Below, piece by piece: positions 20,629-26,337 of a stretch of 38,911 nt of DNA. The notes below the pieces were generated by a model. It saw nothing but the letters and a program-made list of their open reading frames with translations. It was not told the DNA's origin and did not search any database. Origin of the DNA: a virus. Position 1 is the stretch's first letter. Each line of letters opens with the position of its first letter. The position numbers and the translations under genes are program-made. The DNA is taken from positions 1 to 38,911 of IMG/VR virus record IMGVR_UViG_3300035162_004867, one strand, 5' to 3'.

Positions 20629-21340
20629 TTTCACCCACTTTGGAATTGATACATCGAGGATTACATGGATTTGATCCACAATTGTCACATAATTTACGTT
20701 CCTGTGCGGTCTTCCAGAAATATTCGTCCTCACGTCCCATTCCAAGTCGTTCAAATCCATTTTCAACTTGATAATATTGAGTCGAAACCTTAAAATCTGG
20801 CATTTTTGGATCGACAGGTGTCAAACTATTGTCAAAAATACGTAATCTATTGTTTGGATACAGTGCATACTGCCCATTCTCAAGTTCAATCAGGTTGTGA
20901 GACTTATGTTCGGCAGGATTTTCACTGGTTGCCCAATCAACATAGTCTGGATCATGATGATAGTTATCAATAGTGCAGACATAGGTGCCTTTTACATTAC
21001 CATAGTCCCGAGTATAACATTCAAAGTCCATTGAACCAATAAATTTCTTATCCACCGAGACAACCCCATAGTCCATGCAATTCCAAAACTGTAGGTTTGG
21101 TAGGTTCATGTCCGGACTTGGGGTCTCAGGGTCTGCTACAAAGGCACTGATAGGCAATTTATCATACATTGCCGCATATTCTGGTAAATAGGTCTCAAAA
21201 TAAAAAGCACGTCCAGGAATCGATTTAACAGATACCCAAACGCCCTTTACAAATTCACCGTGTCCACTTTGATGGTCCGTTAGATATTCCTTACGAACCC
21301 ATACTTCTTGTGATGGAAGATTTGCAATCAAACAACTCAT
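20624..21340 (-). CDS. Conserved cyanophage protein, 238 aa, unknown function, C-terminal cysteine cluster
   Basis: The protein starts MSCLIANLPSQEVWVRKEYL and contains GEFVKGVWVSVKSIPGRAFYF near residues 28-48. I recognise it as a conserved hypothetical protein found next to gp25 in T4-like cyanophages, with no assigned function. The C-terminus has a compact cysteine cluster, CDNCGSNPCNPRC (about 218-230), which could bind zinc. There is no signal peptide or membrane segment. Its ATG overlaps the TGA of the 33-aa gene upstream (ATGA), so translation is probably coupled. Confidence 0.85.
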   Translation of the reverse strand: MSCLIANLPSQEVWVRKEYLTDHQSGHGEFVKGVWVSVKSIPGRAFYFETYLPEYAAMYDKLPISAFVADPETPSPDMNLPNLQFWNCMDYGVVSVDKKFIGSMDFECYTRDYGNVKGTYVCTIDNYHHDPDYVDWATSENPAEHKSHNLIELENGQYALYPNNRLRIFDNSLTPVDPKMPDFKVSTQYYQVENGFERLGMGREDEYFWKTAQERKLCDNCGSNPCNPRCINSKVGEK

Positions 21341-21438
21341 TTTCTCTTCTTAGGTTTGGAACATTTTTTAGGCGTTAAAACGTTTTTACAATGTTTATCG
21401 GGTTTTGATTTGCCATTCTTATGTATCCAACGTGCCAT
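21337..21438 (-). CDS. Tiny basic protein, 33 aa
   Basis: This frame encodes MARWIHKNGKSKPDKH and ends KKCSKPKKRK, 33 aa with about one third Lys or Arg. It is linked on both sides: its ATG shares one base with the stop of the 50-aa gene (TAATG) and its TGA overlaps the start of the 238-aa gene (ATGA). This double coupling, plus the lack of stops, supports a real gene. It may bind nucleic acid through its charge; function unknown. Confidence 0.65.
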   Translation of the reverse strand: MARWIHKNGKSKPDKHCKNVLTPKKCSKPKKRK

Positions 21439-21590
21439 TAACCCCGTCCTTGTCCACGATACATCTTACGCTTTCCATTACGAGAAGTCGCGGCATACTT
21501 CGTGTGCTTCCCACTTCCCTGACGAGTTTTCTTCGGCTTCCCCTCCACAAAACCATCACCCCTCAATCCAACCTTTGAACGTACTGCCAT
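21438..21590 (-). CDS. Small basic protein, 50 aa
   Basis: The frame encodes MAVRSKVGLRGDGFVEGKPK and ends GKRKMYRGQGRG. It is strongly basic and glycine-rich with no hydrophobic segment. A clear Shine-Dalgarno sequence (AAGGAG) lies upstream, overlapping the stop of the 53-aa gene, and its own stop overlaps the ATG of the 33-aa gene. It is a plausible nucleic-acid-binding or virion-associated peptide, but no family is recognised beyond similarity to other small cyanophage proteins. Confidence 0.7.
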   Translation of the reverse strand: MAVRSKVGLRGDGFVEGKPKKTRQGSGKHTKYAATSRNGKRKMYRGQGRG

Positions 21591-21599
21591 AATAACTCC

Positions 21600-21761
21600 T
21601 TAATACTTTGTGATTCTTGTTTCTAAATCTTGAGGTCTTGGAAAACCTTTCTGATAATACTCTATCGAAAGGTCCTCCATCTTATCAAAATACTCCTCCT
21701 CCGTCAAGTTCTTATACAGAACTTTCCCTTTATGGAGAATTGTATATTCTGTCAGCCCCAT
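21600..21761 (-). CDS. Small conserved phage protein, 53 aa, unknown function
   Basis: The frame encodes MGLTEYTILHKGKVLYKNLT, then EEEYFDKMEDLSIEYY and a C-terminus ending TRITKY. It has the look of the short proteins of cyanophage structural clusters: an N-terminal beta hairpin, then an acidic helix. The ATG overlaps the TGA of the glycosyltransferase-like gene upstream (TGATG), and the gene ends with the Shine-Dalgarno sequence of the next gene. Function unknown. Confidence 0.75.
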   Translation of the reverse strand: MGLTEYTILHKGKVLYKNLTEEEYFDKMEDLSIEYYQKGFPRPQDLETRITKY

Positions 21762-22519
21762 CAGATGACTCTTGTCTTTTCGTGCCCAACTCTGATACGT
21801 GGATCACACCAAATCTCATACCCTGCACTGATAGCATCGAGACAGAATGATACATCCTCTCCACACATATCCTGTACCTCTCCACTCTCAAAAACTTGCA
21901 TCTTTGGTGCAAACCATGGATACTTCATCTCTTGATTCTCAAAGACTCCGTGCTTAATCAGTAACCATCCAAATCCTGCATAGTCCACAGTAAACGGTTT
22001 ACGGCGCTTTGAAATACTCTCCCCAGTTTCATGATTCATGACTCCACCATTATTTCGGAAATCATCTTCCTCCATCCAATGTGCCACACTGGTCGTGCGA
22101 CCGTCCTCAGTCATATACCATCCACTTGCAATGTCTTGATCCATCAAAACCAATTGCCAGAATTTCTCTGAGGTAAACACAATATCACTATCAATCCATA
22201 ATTGATAATCATACTGTAATTTACCGTCCCATGGAATTTGATCCGGTCCTCTCAGTACATTCGCACCTAAACATTTGCATCTTGCAAAGTTTACCATTGA
22301 TGAATAATCCTGAGAAATCTGGATACTTGCTCCTGCCTGCACTAAATCAAAACAAAGTTGTACAAAGTTTTTGAGATACGTATAAGATACTCCTCTACCA
22401 GGTAAACAAAAGACAATGGACTTGCCTTTTACCATTTCCTTTGCCTTCGCATAGTCCCATTCAGGGGCACTCTCAGTTGCTTTGGGAGTCTTTGCTTTTA
22501 CTGTAAATCCTTTAGCCAT
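21761..22519 (-). CDS. Glycosyltransferase-like protein (GT-A type), 252 aa
   Basis: The protein has GKSIVFCLPGRGVSYTYLKN near residue 32, a DSD (DxD) motif at 110-112 within YQLWIDSDIVF, an acidic GED at 220-222, and a late histidine in RVGHEK near 246. DxD, acidic pair and late His together fit metal-dependent GT-A glycosyltransferases and match a conserved cyanophage protein of this kind. The substrate is unknown; modification of virion proteins, DNA or host glycans are all possible. A good sigma-70-like promoter lies just upstream, so this gene can start the transcript that also carries the 53-, 50-, 33- and 238-aa genes, which follow with overlapping or tightly spaced ends. Confidence 0.75.
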   Translation of the reverse strand: MAKGFTVKAKTPKATESAPEWDYAKAKEMVKGKSIVFCLPGRGVSYTYLKNFVQLCFDLVQAGASIQISQDYSSMVNFARCKCLGANVLRGPDQIPWDGKLQYDYQLWIDSDIVFTSEKFWQLVLMDQDIASGWYMTEDGRTTSVAHWMEEDDFRNNGGVMNHETGESISKRRKPFTVDYAGFGWLLIKHGVFENQEMKYPWFAPKMQVFESGEVQDMCGEDVSFCLDAISAGYEIWCDPRIRVGHEKTRVI

Positions 22520-22542
22520 AACTTTAAATGAACTACTTCAAT

Positions 22543-22571
22543 ATCATAACACTCTATCTATACTCAGTCAA
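22543..22571 (-). promoter_or_regulatory. Sigma-70-type promoter for the glycosyltransferase-like gene
   Basis: On the minus strand, TTGACT (22571-22566), 17 bp, then TATGAT (22548-22543). Spacing is ideal and the -10 lies 24 bp before the start codon. The -35 lies in one copy of a 17-bp direct repeat (see 22561-22600). Confidence 0.7.
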
Positions 22572-22600
22572 GACTTCCTTCGGTACTCAGTCAAGACTTC
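22561..22600 (-). repeat. Tandem 17-bp direct repeat at a gene end and promoter
   Basis: GAAGTCTTGACTGAGTA occurs twice (22600-22584 and 22577-22561) separated by 6 bp. The upstream copy encodes the last residues and stop codon of the AbrB-like gene. The downstream copy supplies the -35 box (TTGACT) of the next promoter. This suggests that duplication of a gene end created a promoter. Confidence 0.85.
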
Positions 22601-22778
22601 GAATTACAATACAATCATTCTCTACCTCGATGTTTACTTCTGTTCCCTCATACCACCCCTTCTCATCACATATCCATTCAGGTATGTTAATAATATATTC
22701 CCCACTTACTGGGTCGATCTCTACGGTCGTAAAATTTTCCTGCGGATTTTTTTGCATATCTTTGAATCCTTGTGCCAT
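22587..22778 (-). CDS. AbrB/SpoVT-like small protein, 63 aa
   Basis: Residues about 17-62 follow the AbrB/MazE swapped-hairpin pattern: TVEIDPVSGEYIINIPEWI, then GWYEGTEVNIEVEND and CIVIRSLD. AbrB-like domains bind DNA as dimers and occur as transition-state regulators and antitoxins; no toxin partner is visible next to it. This makes it one of two plausible DNA-binding proteins in the window. The start follows an AT-rich TATATAAAAAC tract, without a clear Shine-Dalgarno sequence; an internal ATG at residue 8 is an alternative start. Its last codons belong to the direct repeat that forms the next promoter. Confidence 0.7.
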   Translation of the reverse strand: MAQGFKDMQKNPQENFTTVEIDPVSGEYIINIPEWICDEKGWYEGTEVNIEVENDCIVIRSLD

Positions 22779-22970
22779 GTTTTTATATATGAAAATTTTT
22801 TATTTTGGAGATTGAAATGCTTGGAGATCTTGGTGGGTCTTGGTGAATCCTTTGAGGTTTATATCTAAAGGTCGATCTGGGTCGTTTGTAGACTCCAGGG
22901 ACCCATGGGTTTTATATACGGCACCCCATAATACCCCGTTAACTGTCATTCACGAACGAACGGCACTGTT
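22779..22970. other. Intergenic stretch, no gene seen
   Basis: About 190 bp between the AbrB-like gene and the first 3' hairpin. Longest frames are under 20 codons. It contains a short palindrome (ACCCATGGGT, 22902-22911) and a TATATAAAA tract, but nothing I can assign. Confidence 0.5.
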
Positions 22971-23005
22971 ACTTAGGGGGGTGGATTGCCCCCCTTAAGT
23001 GTTAG
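22971..23005 (-). terminator. 3' hairpin 1 of the AACACTTA/GGGG family
   Basis: Minus-strand CTAACACTTAAGGGGGG, a 7-base loop, then CCCCCCTAAGT. The stem is about 11 bp with one bulged base. It overlaps the stop codon of the 55-aa gene. It is one of six such hairpins in 22971-26366; no strong U-tract follows, so terminator, processing site or mRNA-end stabiliser are all possible. Confidence 0.65.
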
Positions 23006-23169
23006 TCTGTCGTGAAAATCCACAGGTAGAATTCACCTACGTCGATTCTTTCGCCCCTTAAGTGAGAATAATCTCTCAGGAATTGAGAGACTAAGTTATA
23101 ATTAAGCGCCTCATTGAGGCACTTAATCCATGTCGTTGTACCCTTATCGTCAGCAGAAAGATTGAACAT
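23002..23169 (-). CDS. Small protein, 55 aa, unknown function
   Basis: The frame encodes MFNLSADDKGTTTWIKCLNE and ends FYLWIFTTD. It is in the same layout as its neighbours: ATG preceded by an ACCTTTCTTTCG leader like the one before the 92-aa gene (ACCTTTCTTTCT), stop codon overlapping a conserved 3' hairpin. Those shared flanks are the main reason to call it a gene. The protein is mostly helical in appearance, with an aromatic C-terminus. No family recognised. Confidence 0.65.
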   Translation of the reverse strand: MFNLSADDKGTTTWIKCLNEALNYNLVSQFLRDYSHLRGERIDVGEFYLWIFTTD

Positions 23170-23201
23170 AATCGAAAGAAAGGTGAAAGGTATAAAGAAT
23201 T

Positions 23202-23230
23202 GGGGGGGATTAGACCCCCCTAAGTGTTAG
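23202..23230 (-). terminator. 3' hairpin 2 of the AACACTTA/GGGG family
   Basis: Minus-strand CTAACACTTA, GGGGGG, loop TCTAAT, CCCCCC, one base after the stop of the 78-aa gene. The following sequence (CAATTCTTTATACC) is only mildly U-rich. Confidence 0.65.
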
Positions 23231-23231
23231 A

Positions 23232-23468
23232 TTAGAACCCTAATCTTTCTGATAGATATTGCTCAACCTCATCAGAATTGGTAGGGTTCTGTGTACTGTG
23301 ACCGGCAAATTTCATTGCTCTAAATGTTGCCTCCTCTATTGAAGAGATAACATTAGAGACCTCTATTGTCTCACCTTTAGAGATGTTAGTTGCTGTCACT
23401 ATGTAACCCTTACCGTTAGGGTTACACATAACAGCAGAAAATAGAGTGTCATTGTTGTAAAGAAACAT
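23232..23468 (-). CDS. Hypothetical protein, 78 aa
   Basis: The protein begins MFLYNNDTLFSAVMCNPNGK, continues GYIVTATNISKGETIEVSNV and ends with an acidic helix and YLSERLGF. The first half looks like a small beta sheet, the second half like helices; no transmembrane segment. An ATGGAGGAACC leader lies about 30 bp upstream. It is flanked by hairpins 2 and 3, so it appears to be a separate expression unit. No family recognised. Confidence 0.7.
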   Translation of the reverse strand: MFLYNNDTLFSAVMCNPNGKGYIVTATNISKGETIEVSNVISSIEEATFRAMKFAGHSTQNPTNSDEVEQYLSERLGF

Positions 23469-23562
23469 GGGTTGGTGCTCCGATGTGGTTCCTCCATATC
23501 CTACAGGATCGGAACGGGTAACCGTGGCAGGTCACCCGACTTGTAACACTTTGAAATAATGT

Positions 23563-23596
23563 CACTTAAGGGGATGATTAGTCCCCCTAAGTGTTA
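23563..23596 (-). terminator. 3' hairpin 3 of the AACACTTA/GGGG family
   Basis: Minus-strand CACTTAGGGGGA, a 7-base loop, TCCCCTTAAGTG: 11 pairs with one mismatch. It begins inside the stop codon of the 92-aa gene (TTAACACTTA). Confidence 0.65.
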
Positions 23597-23872
23597 ATGA
23601 ATCAATTCTGATAAGTGTTCATAACCCTTAATTTTGTGAGCATAATCGGGCGATGGATAATCACGAAGCAGTTTTTTATACTTTCTAACTGAAATATCTT
23701 TCTTAATTGAATCATAGGCAGCATCCCTGAATATACCTGGCACCGCATTGTGTCCTAGATAACCCTCATCCCACACTGCTAAAATATCTTCATTGTCATC
23801 AATTAAAGCATACAATCGCTGAGGGTTGCCGTTAACATCGTTGTTTGCACAATAGTGAAAGATAGTTGCCAT
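23594..23872 (-). CDS. Conserved cyanophage/cyanobacterial hypothetical protein, 92 aa
   Basis: The motif order DVNGNPQRLYALIDD, then AVWDEGYLGHNAVPG, then RKYKKLLRDYPSP is one I recognise from small hypothetical proteins of marine Synechococcus and its phages. Function is unknown. The protein is soluble, with an N-terminal strand region and a basic C-terminal half. It sits alone between hairpins 3 and 4; its leader, ACCTTTCTTTCTAAA, matches that of the 55-aa gene. Confidence 0.75.
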   Translation of the reverse strand: MATIFHYCANNDVNGNPQRLYALIDDNEDILAVWDEGYLGHNAVPGIFRDAAYDSIKKDISVRKYKKLLRDYPSPDYAHKIKGYEHLSELIH

Positions 23873-23898
23873 TTTAGAAAGAAAGGTAAAAGAATAGG

Positions 23899-23925
23899 AG
23901 GGGGATTGCTCCCCCTAAGTGTTAG
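23899..23925 (-). terminator. 3' hairpin 4 of the AACACTTA/GGGG family
   Basis: Minus-strand CTAACACTT, AGGGGGA, loop GCAA, TCCCCCT: a 7-bp stem with a GCAA tetraloop-like loop, immediately after the stop of the 68-aa gene and followed by CCTATTCTTTT. Confidence 0.68.
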
Positions 23926-24132
23926 TTAACGTTGCCTGCGTTTAGTCAATTCCATCCCATAAGTGCTTGCCTGATCAGAATAGAATCCTTCTACGATTCC
24001 GCCGTCAACGTTGCGCCATAGCGCCTCTACAGCGCGACAATCTTTGACCGCGTAGATTAACTCAGCGTCAGTCATGACTTGCGCCTGCGCTTGCCAATTC
24101 CGGAAATCATTCTCGGTTGCGTGTCTTGCCAT
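23926..24132 (-). CDS. Hypothetical protein, 68 aa
   Basis: I place the start at MARHATENDFRNWQAQAQVM because the sequence just upstream (24133-24200) is a leader repeated in front of the DUF7227-like gene, where it is clearly non-coding; a longer in-frame start at 24210 would translate that leader. The protein is helical and polar: TDAELIYAVKDCRAVEALWR, then a short segment ending GMELTKRRQR. It is more GC-rich than the structural genes. No family recognised. It ends in hairpin 4. Confidence 0.7.
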   Translation of the reverse strand: MARHATENDFRNWQAQAQVMTDAELIYAVKDCRAVEALWRNVDGGIVEGFYSDQASTYGMELTKRRQR

Positions 24133-24200
24133 GGGGTGTCGGTTGGTTCGAACTGATCTAAGATTAAACCGAAAAGAGACCATTGCCAGTCCCATTGTGC
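24133..24200 (-). promoter_or_regulatory. Repeated promoter/leader module, copy 1
   Basis: Minus-strand sequence with ACTGGCACAATGGGACTGG, TGGTCTC, TAATCTTAGATCAGTTC and AACCAACC before the ATG. The same series, with scattered substitutions, precedes the 226-aa gene (25823-25895). A weak -35 (TGGCAA), 16 bp, and -10 (TAATCT) can be read at matching positions in both. The leader contains few G residues. Confidence 0.6.
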
Positions 24201-24221
24201 CAGTCGTCAAACTGGTTTTTT
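24200..24221 (+). terminator. Possible plus-strand terminator next to structured element A
   Basis: CCAGT, 6-base loop, ACTGG then six T. The stem is short (5 bp) and is not maintained in the related copy at 26950, so this may be only part of a repeat. Confidence 0.3.
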
Positions 24222-24222
24222 C

Positions 24223-24316
24223 GACCCCATAGGTGCTTAAGATCGATTAGAATTTAGGAAATCAGAGGAGGTGCGGGGTAGCACTGTAGATGACAATATA
24301 TCGACACTCACCCTGC
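24223..24316 (+). ncRNA. Candidate structured RNA element, copy A
   Basis: One of three related copies (A; B at 26967-27060; C at 29318-29414). Inner hairpin: GGTGC (24270-24274), 6-base loop ggggta, GCACT (24281-24285). The outer pairing TCGATTAG/GTAGATGA (24243-24250 with 24286-24293) has 6 of 8 pairs. AGGTG (24231-24235) can pair with CACCCT (24309-24314) leaving one bulged base. Paired positions change together between copies, and the retained G-U pairs favour the plus strand as the RNA. 57 bases (24208-24264) are identical to copy B. Expression is not shown; a DNA element remains possible. Confidence 0.5.
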
Positions 24317-24342
24317 CATAAAATAATGTTAAATTTTATTTC

Positions 24343-24592
24343 AATTTTAGGGGTGTGCCAATTCACAAACTGTCCACTCCACCGGCACAGGTCTCAAAAT
24401 ATGCTAGGATGGAGGTAGAATATATTTTTAAGGTGGACAGTTGAGAAAGTGTCCACTCAACTGGCATAGGTCTCAAAATATGCTAGGATGGAGGTAGAGT
24501 CTAATGTGTGGTGTGCCAGTTTGTAAGGTGTCCACTTGACATTAAAAATCTTACCTGTGACGTGGTAGGATGGAGGTAGAGTCTAAAATTTA
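24343..24592 (+). repeat. Three tandem ~80-bp promoter-like repeats
   Basis: Each unit has GTGTCCAC or a related half-site, then GGCACAGGTCTCAAAAT (units 1 and 2), an extended -10 (TGCTAGGAT or TGGTAGGAT; -10 hexamers at 24405, 24484 and 24566) and GGATGGAGGTAGA. Unit 2 has the inverted repeat GTGGACA-N10-TGTCCAC (24433-24439 and 24450-24456). No plus-strand gene follows, so transcripts would be non-coding or antisense to the 91-aa gene at 24780. Confidence 0.65.
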
Positions 24593-24731
24593 GTAAAAGT
24601 AATTAAAAAAAAGAATTAAATTAAATTGATGATGTAAAGAATTAAATAGTGTTATGTTATATCTCGTGATGTATTATGTTATATCTCGTGATGTTAATCT
24701 CGTGCTATGTGATGTTATATCTCGACGAGAT
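24593..24731. repeat. AT-rich tract with repeated ATCTCGTG half-sites and one palindrome
   Basis: GTTATATCTCGTGATGT or close variants occur three times (24653-24720), ending in a full palindrome ATCTCGACGAGAT (24719-24731). The half-sites match one arm of the 13-bp palindrome found at 27466, 27509, 29847, 29921, 29953 and 29974. No gene in this stretch. Confidence 0.6.
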
Positions 24732-24742
24732 TTTTATTACAA

Positions 24743-24775
24743 TAGGGAGAGAATTTTCTCTCCCCTAAGTGTTAG
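24743..24775 (-). terminator. 3' hairpin 5 of the AACACTTA/GGGG family
   Basis: Minus-strand CTAACACTTA, GGGGAGAG stem, AAAA-type loop, CTCTCCC, then TATTGTAATAAAAA. The stem sequence differs from the other copies (GGGAGAG with CTCTCCC) but stays complementary, which supports selection on pairing. Confidence 0.68.
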
Positions 24776-24779
24776 GAAA

Positions 24780-25055
24780 TCATCCTACGATTGCTGCCAT
24801 TAACCTGTCACGCTTGCGCGGAGCAATAGAAAACCACAAGTCCCGTTTTCCGGTCTTAGCGTTCAGGGTGGCACCGATCTGTCTTGACGTTTCAAGGTCT
24901 ACCAAGACGGCATGAACGGTCCCTTTGTGACGCTTAGGATCGAGTCCCATAGTGCGGACCAACTGGGTGCCAGTCATCGGACCTTGCTGAATCAGGATGC
25001 TACGGGCAGCGATCCTGATCATGCGGTGAAACATTTGAGAGGAGAATGCGATCAT
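24780..25055 (-). CDS. Putative winged-helix protein, 91 aa
   Basis: I use the start MIAFSSQMFHRMIRIAARS because a promoter (-10 TATACT at 25091-25086) and the preceding terminator lie just upstream; the longer frame would begin inside them. The segment SILIQQGPMTGTQLVRTMGL, then HKGTVHAVLVDLETSRQIGA and KRDLWFS reads as helix-turn-helix plus wing, like small winged-helix regulators. It is therefore a candidate repressor for one of the nearby operator families, by inference only. Composition is richer in GC and Arg than the structural genes, suggesting a different origin. Confidence 0.65.
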   Translation of the reverse strand: MIAFSSQMFHRMIRIAARSILIQQGPMTGTQLVRTMGLDPKRHKGTVHAVLVDLETSRQIGATLNAKTGKRDLWFSIAPRKRDRLMAAIVG

Positions 25056-25085
25056 GGTTTCGTGTGGTGTGGTGTGGACTCTTAA

Positions 25086-25091
25086 AGTATA
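25086..25091 (-). promoter_or_regulatory. -10 box of promoter for the winged-helix gene
   Basis: Minus-strand TATACT lies 31 bp before the chosen start and directly after the terminator of the gene upstream. A convincing -35 is not seen. Confidence 0.45.
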
Positions 25092-25092
25092 G

Positions 25093-25128
25093 CGAATAAA
25101 ATCGGGCAACCGTGGAAGATTGCCCGAT
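25093..25128 (-). terminator. Rho-independent terminator of the 226-aa gene
   Basis: ATCGGGCAA, 10-base loop, TTGCCCGAT: a perfect 9-bp stem, followed on the minus strand by TTTATT. It starts 13 bp after the stop of the 226-aa gene. Confidence 0.75.
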
Positions 25129-25141
25129 CTTTAACATTTGT

Positions 25142-25822
25142 TCACATTTGATCTAAGATGGCGTTGACAGTTTTTTTCGCGTTACCGTGGGCAGGAAATG
25201 CCACGATGCTGGAACGATTAGCATCAGCGCAGATTCTGCAATCGTCGCATGATACGTTATCATGAATCGTAGCGGGGCAAACTATTACTTTGCGTCCGCT
25301 GCTAGTGTTAAAGAATCGACGCGATTCGTCAGACTTAATAACAGCAACCGCTGGAATGTTATGCTGTGACATAACACTATCTGCAACCTCCACTGATTCA
25401 CAACTAGCGTTGATTGTGAACCCGCTATCATTCGCAAACTTAATAGCGCCTAGGTTTACATCGTTGCTCAGATCGTGGTGAGTGTAAGTGTAACCCTTGC
25501 GCCCCTTATTAGCGCCGATAAGTTGAAACAACTCTTGAGTGTTGATTGTCTGCTTAATGTGTGGAAGATCCCCGCTGACGTTATGACGCCAGAACTGCCC
25601 CCGCTTGAGTTTGCGGATAGAGTTACAGAATTGATCCCACGACGTGCCCCGTGCGCCCTCTGTGACCTTCTGCCAATGGATATTCTGGGGTCCACCCTTG
25701 GCATAGCATCCCTTGCTGAGAAAGGGGCATGATGCAGGGCAAGTGTTTTTCTCACTTGTGCTTGTGGGGATCGCGCCAGTTTTGCGGTTGCTTGAGATGG
25801 CGGTGAGTGCTGCTTGTGTCAT
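25142..25822 (-). CDS. DUF7227-like protein, 226 aa
   Basis: The protein shows a motif series that I associate with DUF7227: SNRKTGAIPTSTSEKNTCP, CPFLSKGCYAKGG, FWRHNVSGDLPH, GYTYTHHD, NASCESVEVAD, GRKVIVCPAT, CDDCRICA and FPAHGNAKK. Cysteine pairs near residues 28-40 and 190-200 could bind metal. The family occurs in phages, plasmids and mobile elements; its function is unknown to me. The coding sequence is markedly richer in GC than the baseplate genes, which suggests acquisition from another replicon. It has a repeated leader module upstream and its own terminator downstream, so it is an independent unit. Confidence 0.75.
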   Translation of the reverse strand: MTQAALTAISSNRKTGAIPTSTSEKNTCPASCPFLSKGCYAKGGPQNIHWQKVTEGARGTSWDQFCNSIRKLKRGQFWRHNVSGDLPHIKQTINTQELFQLIGANKGRKGYTYTHHDLSNDVNLGAIKFANDSGFTINASCESVEVADSVMSQHNIPAVAVIKSDESRRFFNTSSGRKVIVCPATIHDNVSCDDCRICADANRSSIVAFPAHGNAKKTVNAILDQM

Positions 25823-25895
25823 TGGTGGGTTGGTTTGAACTGATCTAAGATTAGTCTATTAGGAGACCGTTTCCAGTCCCCTTGTGCCAGTCTTA
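25823..25895 (-). promoter_or_regulatory. Repeated promoter/leader module, copy 2
   Basis: Same series as 24133-24200: ACTGGCACAAGGGGACTGG, ACGGTCTC, TAATCTTAGATCAGTTC, AACCAACC before the ATG of the 226-aa gene. Sequence outside these blocks differs, which fits a conserved control region attached to unrelated genes. Confidence 0.6.
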
Positions 25896-25901
25896 GGATT
25901 G

Positions 25902-26129
25902 TCACAGCATTGCAATTAAGTGCATCAAGGAAGCAATCTGGACCGGAGTCTGCCAGATGATCACATCTTCTAACATGTTGCCGTTAGGACGGATAACAGC
26001 AACCTCGAAAGTATCCTTCCAACGATTATCCGATACCACTGAGATGGTCCAACCGTTCGGGAAAGTGTGCCGTGCTTGGCAAGCACCTGGCAGCATGTGA
26101 TCGGTGAATGTTAGTTGTGAAAAGGTCAC
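25902..26129 (-). CDS. Conserved hypothetical protein, 75 aa
   Basis: The segment LTFTDHMLPGACQARHTFPN, GWTISVVSDNRW and FEVAVIRPNGN resembles a small protein family of cyanobacteria and phages with an ARHTFPNGW core; function unknown. It ends with helical IWQTPVQIASLMHLIAML. Its stop lies close to a CTTAGGATTGTC sequence shared with other gene ends in this block. Confidence 0.7.
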   Translation of the reverse strand: MTFSQLTFTDHMLPGACQARHTFPNGWTISVVSDNRWKDTFEVAVIRPNGNMLEDVIIWQTPVQIASLMHLIAML

Positions 26130-26199
26130 GGTGGTGTGTTGCGGTTGAACCTATTGTTGCATGTGATGGGACACCCTGTCGATGCCCCTTGTGCCAGTG

Positions 26200-26316
26200 C
26201 TAGGATTGTCTGGCGGTTTCGATCAATTCTGATCCTGCCTGTATGGCATCGACAAAATAGTGACCGTATGCTGTGCCAACGGTCAGACATAGAACTGCAA
26301 TCAAAAATGTTTTCAT
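26200..26316 (-). CDS. Small membrane or exported peptide, 38 aa
   Basis: The frame encodes MKTFLIAVLCLTVGTAYGHY and ends SELIETARQS. Lys followed by a 15-residue hydrophobic run and TAYG resembles a signal sequence or a single transmembrane helix. Its stop overlaps the CTAGGATTGTC sequence of the region, and hairpin 6 with the 161-aa gene lies upstream. Evidence is composition and neat fit between neighbours; no family recognised. Confidence 0.55.
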   Translation of the reverse strand: MKTFLIAVLCLTVGTAYGHYFVDAIQAGSELIETARQS

Positions 26317-26337
26317 AGTGTTGAGAGTTTATGTTAA

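Noticed and set aside
22868-22912. Start codon at the ACCCATGGGT palindrome
   Set aside because: The minus-strand frame from this ATG stops after 13 codons.
24132-24210. Longer start for the 68-aa gene (94 aa)
   Set aside because: The added part is the non-coding leader shared with the 226-aa gene.
24390-24410. Sigma-54 promoter (TGGCAC with downstream TGC)
   Set aside because: Spacing between the GG and GC elements is too long for a sigma-54 site; an extended -10 sigma-70 reading fits better.
24343-24592. Tandem repeats as a CRISPR array
   Set aside because: Units are about 80 bp with internal promoter-like sequence and no unique spacers of constant length; no cas genes in the window.
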